Below are positions 63,921 through 64,000 of a DNA stretch of 64,000 nucleotides, one piece after another. Below the pieces are notes generated by a model that was given only the letters and a program-made list of their open reading frames with translations, had not been told where the DNA came from and did not search any database. Within the stretch, counting starts at the first letter, position 1. Every line of letters starts with the position of its first letter. The stretch comes from Agelaius tricolor (lineage: Eukaryota > Chordata > Aves > Passeriformes > Icteridae): contig JALJCS010000002.1 in assembly GCA_023055355.1 (NCBI GenBank), positions 76,031,001 through 76,095,000 on the forward strand. Direction: 5' to 3'. The position numbers and the translations under genes were made by a program.

Positions 63921-64000
63921 TCCTACACAGCCAAGACATTGTGCCAGTGCCCATGTGAATATTTGATCTGTGACAGTACTGTATAAACTTCATTAATATG

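Larger units (their letters stand above)
52761..64000. other. Region upstream of the SLC26A7 coding start (5' intron or flank)
   Basis: I see no recognisable protein-coding exon in these 11.2 kb. Content: CR1 pieces (56092-56240, 59638-59770), a CpG cluster (57504-57616), a possible solo LTR (58750-59430), A/T homopolymers (for example 57837-57852 and near 61281-61295) and a small duplication (63874-63920). Minus-strand donor-like sites follow possible exon ends at 54070 (gtaagtatg), 55013 (gtaact) and 60532 (gtaaga). Any could belong to a non-coding first exon, but sequence alone does not choose among them. Confidence 0.6.

Noticed and set aside
1..64000. tRNA, rRNA, CRISPR arrays, riboswitches, bacterial insertion sequences
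   Set aside because: No cloverleaf, rRNA segment, regularly spaced direct repeats with unique spacers, or prokaryotic gene organisation was seen. The only regular array is the minisatellite, whose spacers are (CA)n.

Overview
This window is vertebrate, almost certainly avian, nuclear DNA. It is AT-rich and intronic, and no reading frame of meaningful length is intact outside short exons. Its dispersed repeats are mainly truncated CR1-type LINE 3' ends, the dominant interspersed repeat of bird genomes. There are no operons, bacterial genes or CRISPR arrays.

The one gene I can support is SLC26A7, an SLC26/SulP-family chloride/bicarbonate exchanger or anion channel, on the minus strand. Twelve coding exons run from the start codon at 52655 (exon 52463-52760, with 105 bases of 5' UTR) down to a 67-base exon at 275-341. 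All have GT-AG boundaries and compatible phases, and together give 1482 coding bases (494 codons) with no stop or frameshift. They encode the N-terminal cytoplasmic segment, the whole membrane transport core and the first residues of the STAS region. Most of the C-terminal STAS domain and the 3' UTR lie off the left edge. At least one non-coding 5' exon and the promoter should lie above 52760, inside or beyond the window, but I could not place them with confidence.

Layout: 1-274 intron; 275-2611 two exons at the end of the membrane core; 2612-9336 intron; 9337-19751 seven closely spaced transport-core exons; 19752-28088 large intron with a striking composite minisatellite (26180-27062); 28089-39281 three exons; 39282-52462 a 13 kb intron with a hexanucleotide array and a CR1; 52463-52760 first coding exon; 52761-64000 no recognisable coding exon, but CR1 pieces, a CpG cluster and a possible solo LTR.

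Part 2 highlights are the 15-copy minisatellite with an embedded (CA)n that leaves all three reverse frames open, a local CpG cluster at 57504-57616, a G-run/T-G tract at 29146-29264, a possible LTR at 58750-59430, and an exon-like open segment at 42174-42313. I did not find a new biological system here.
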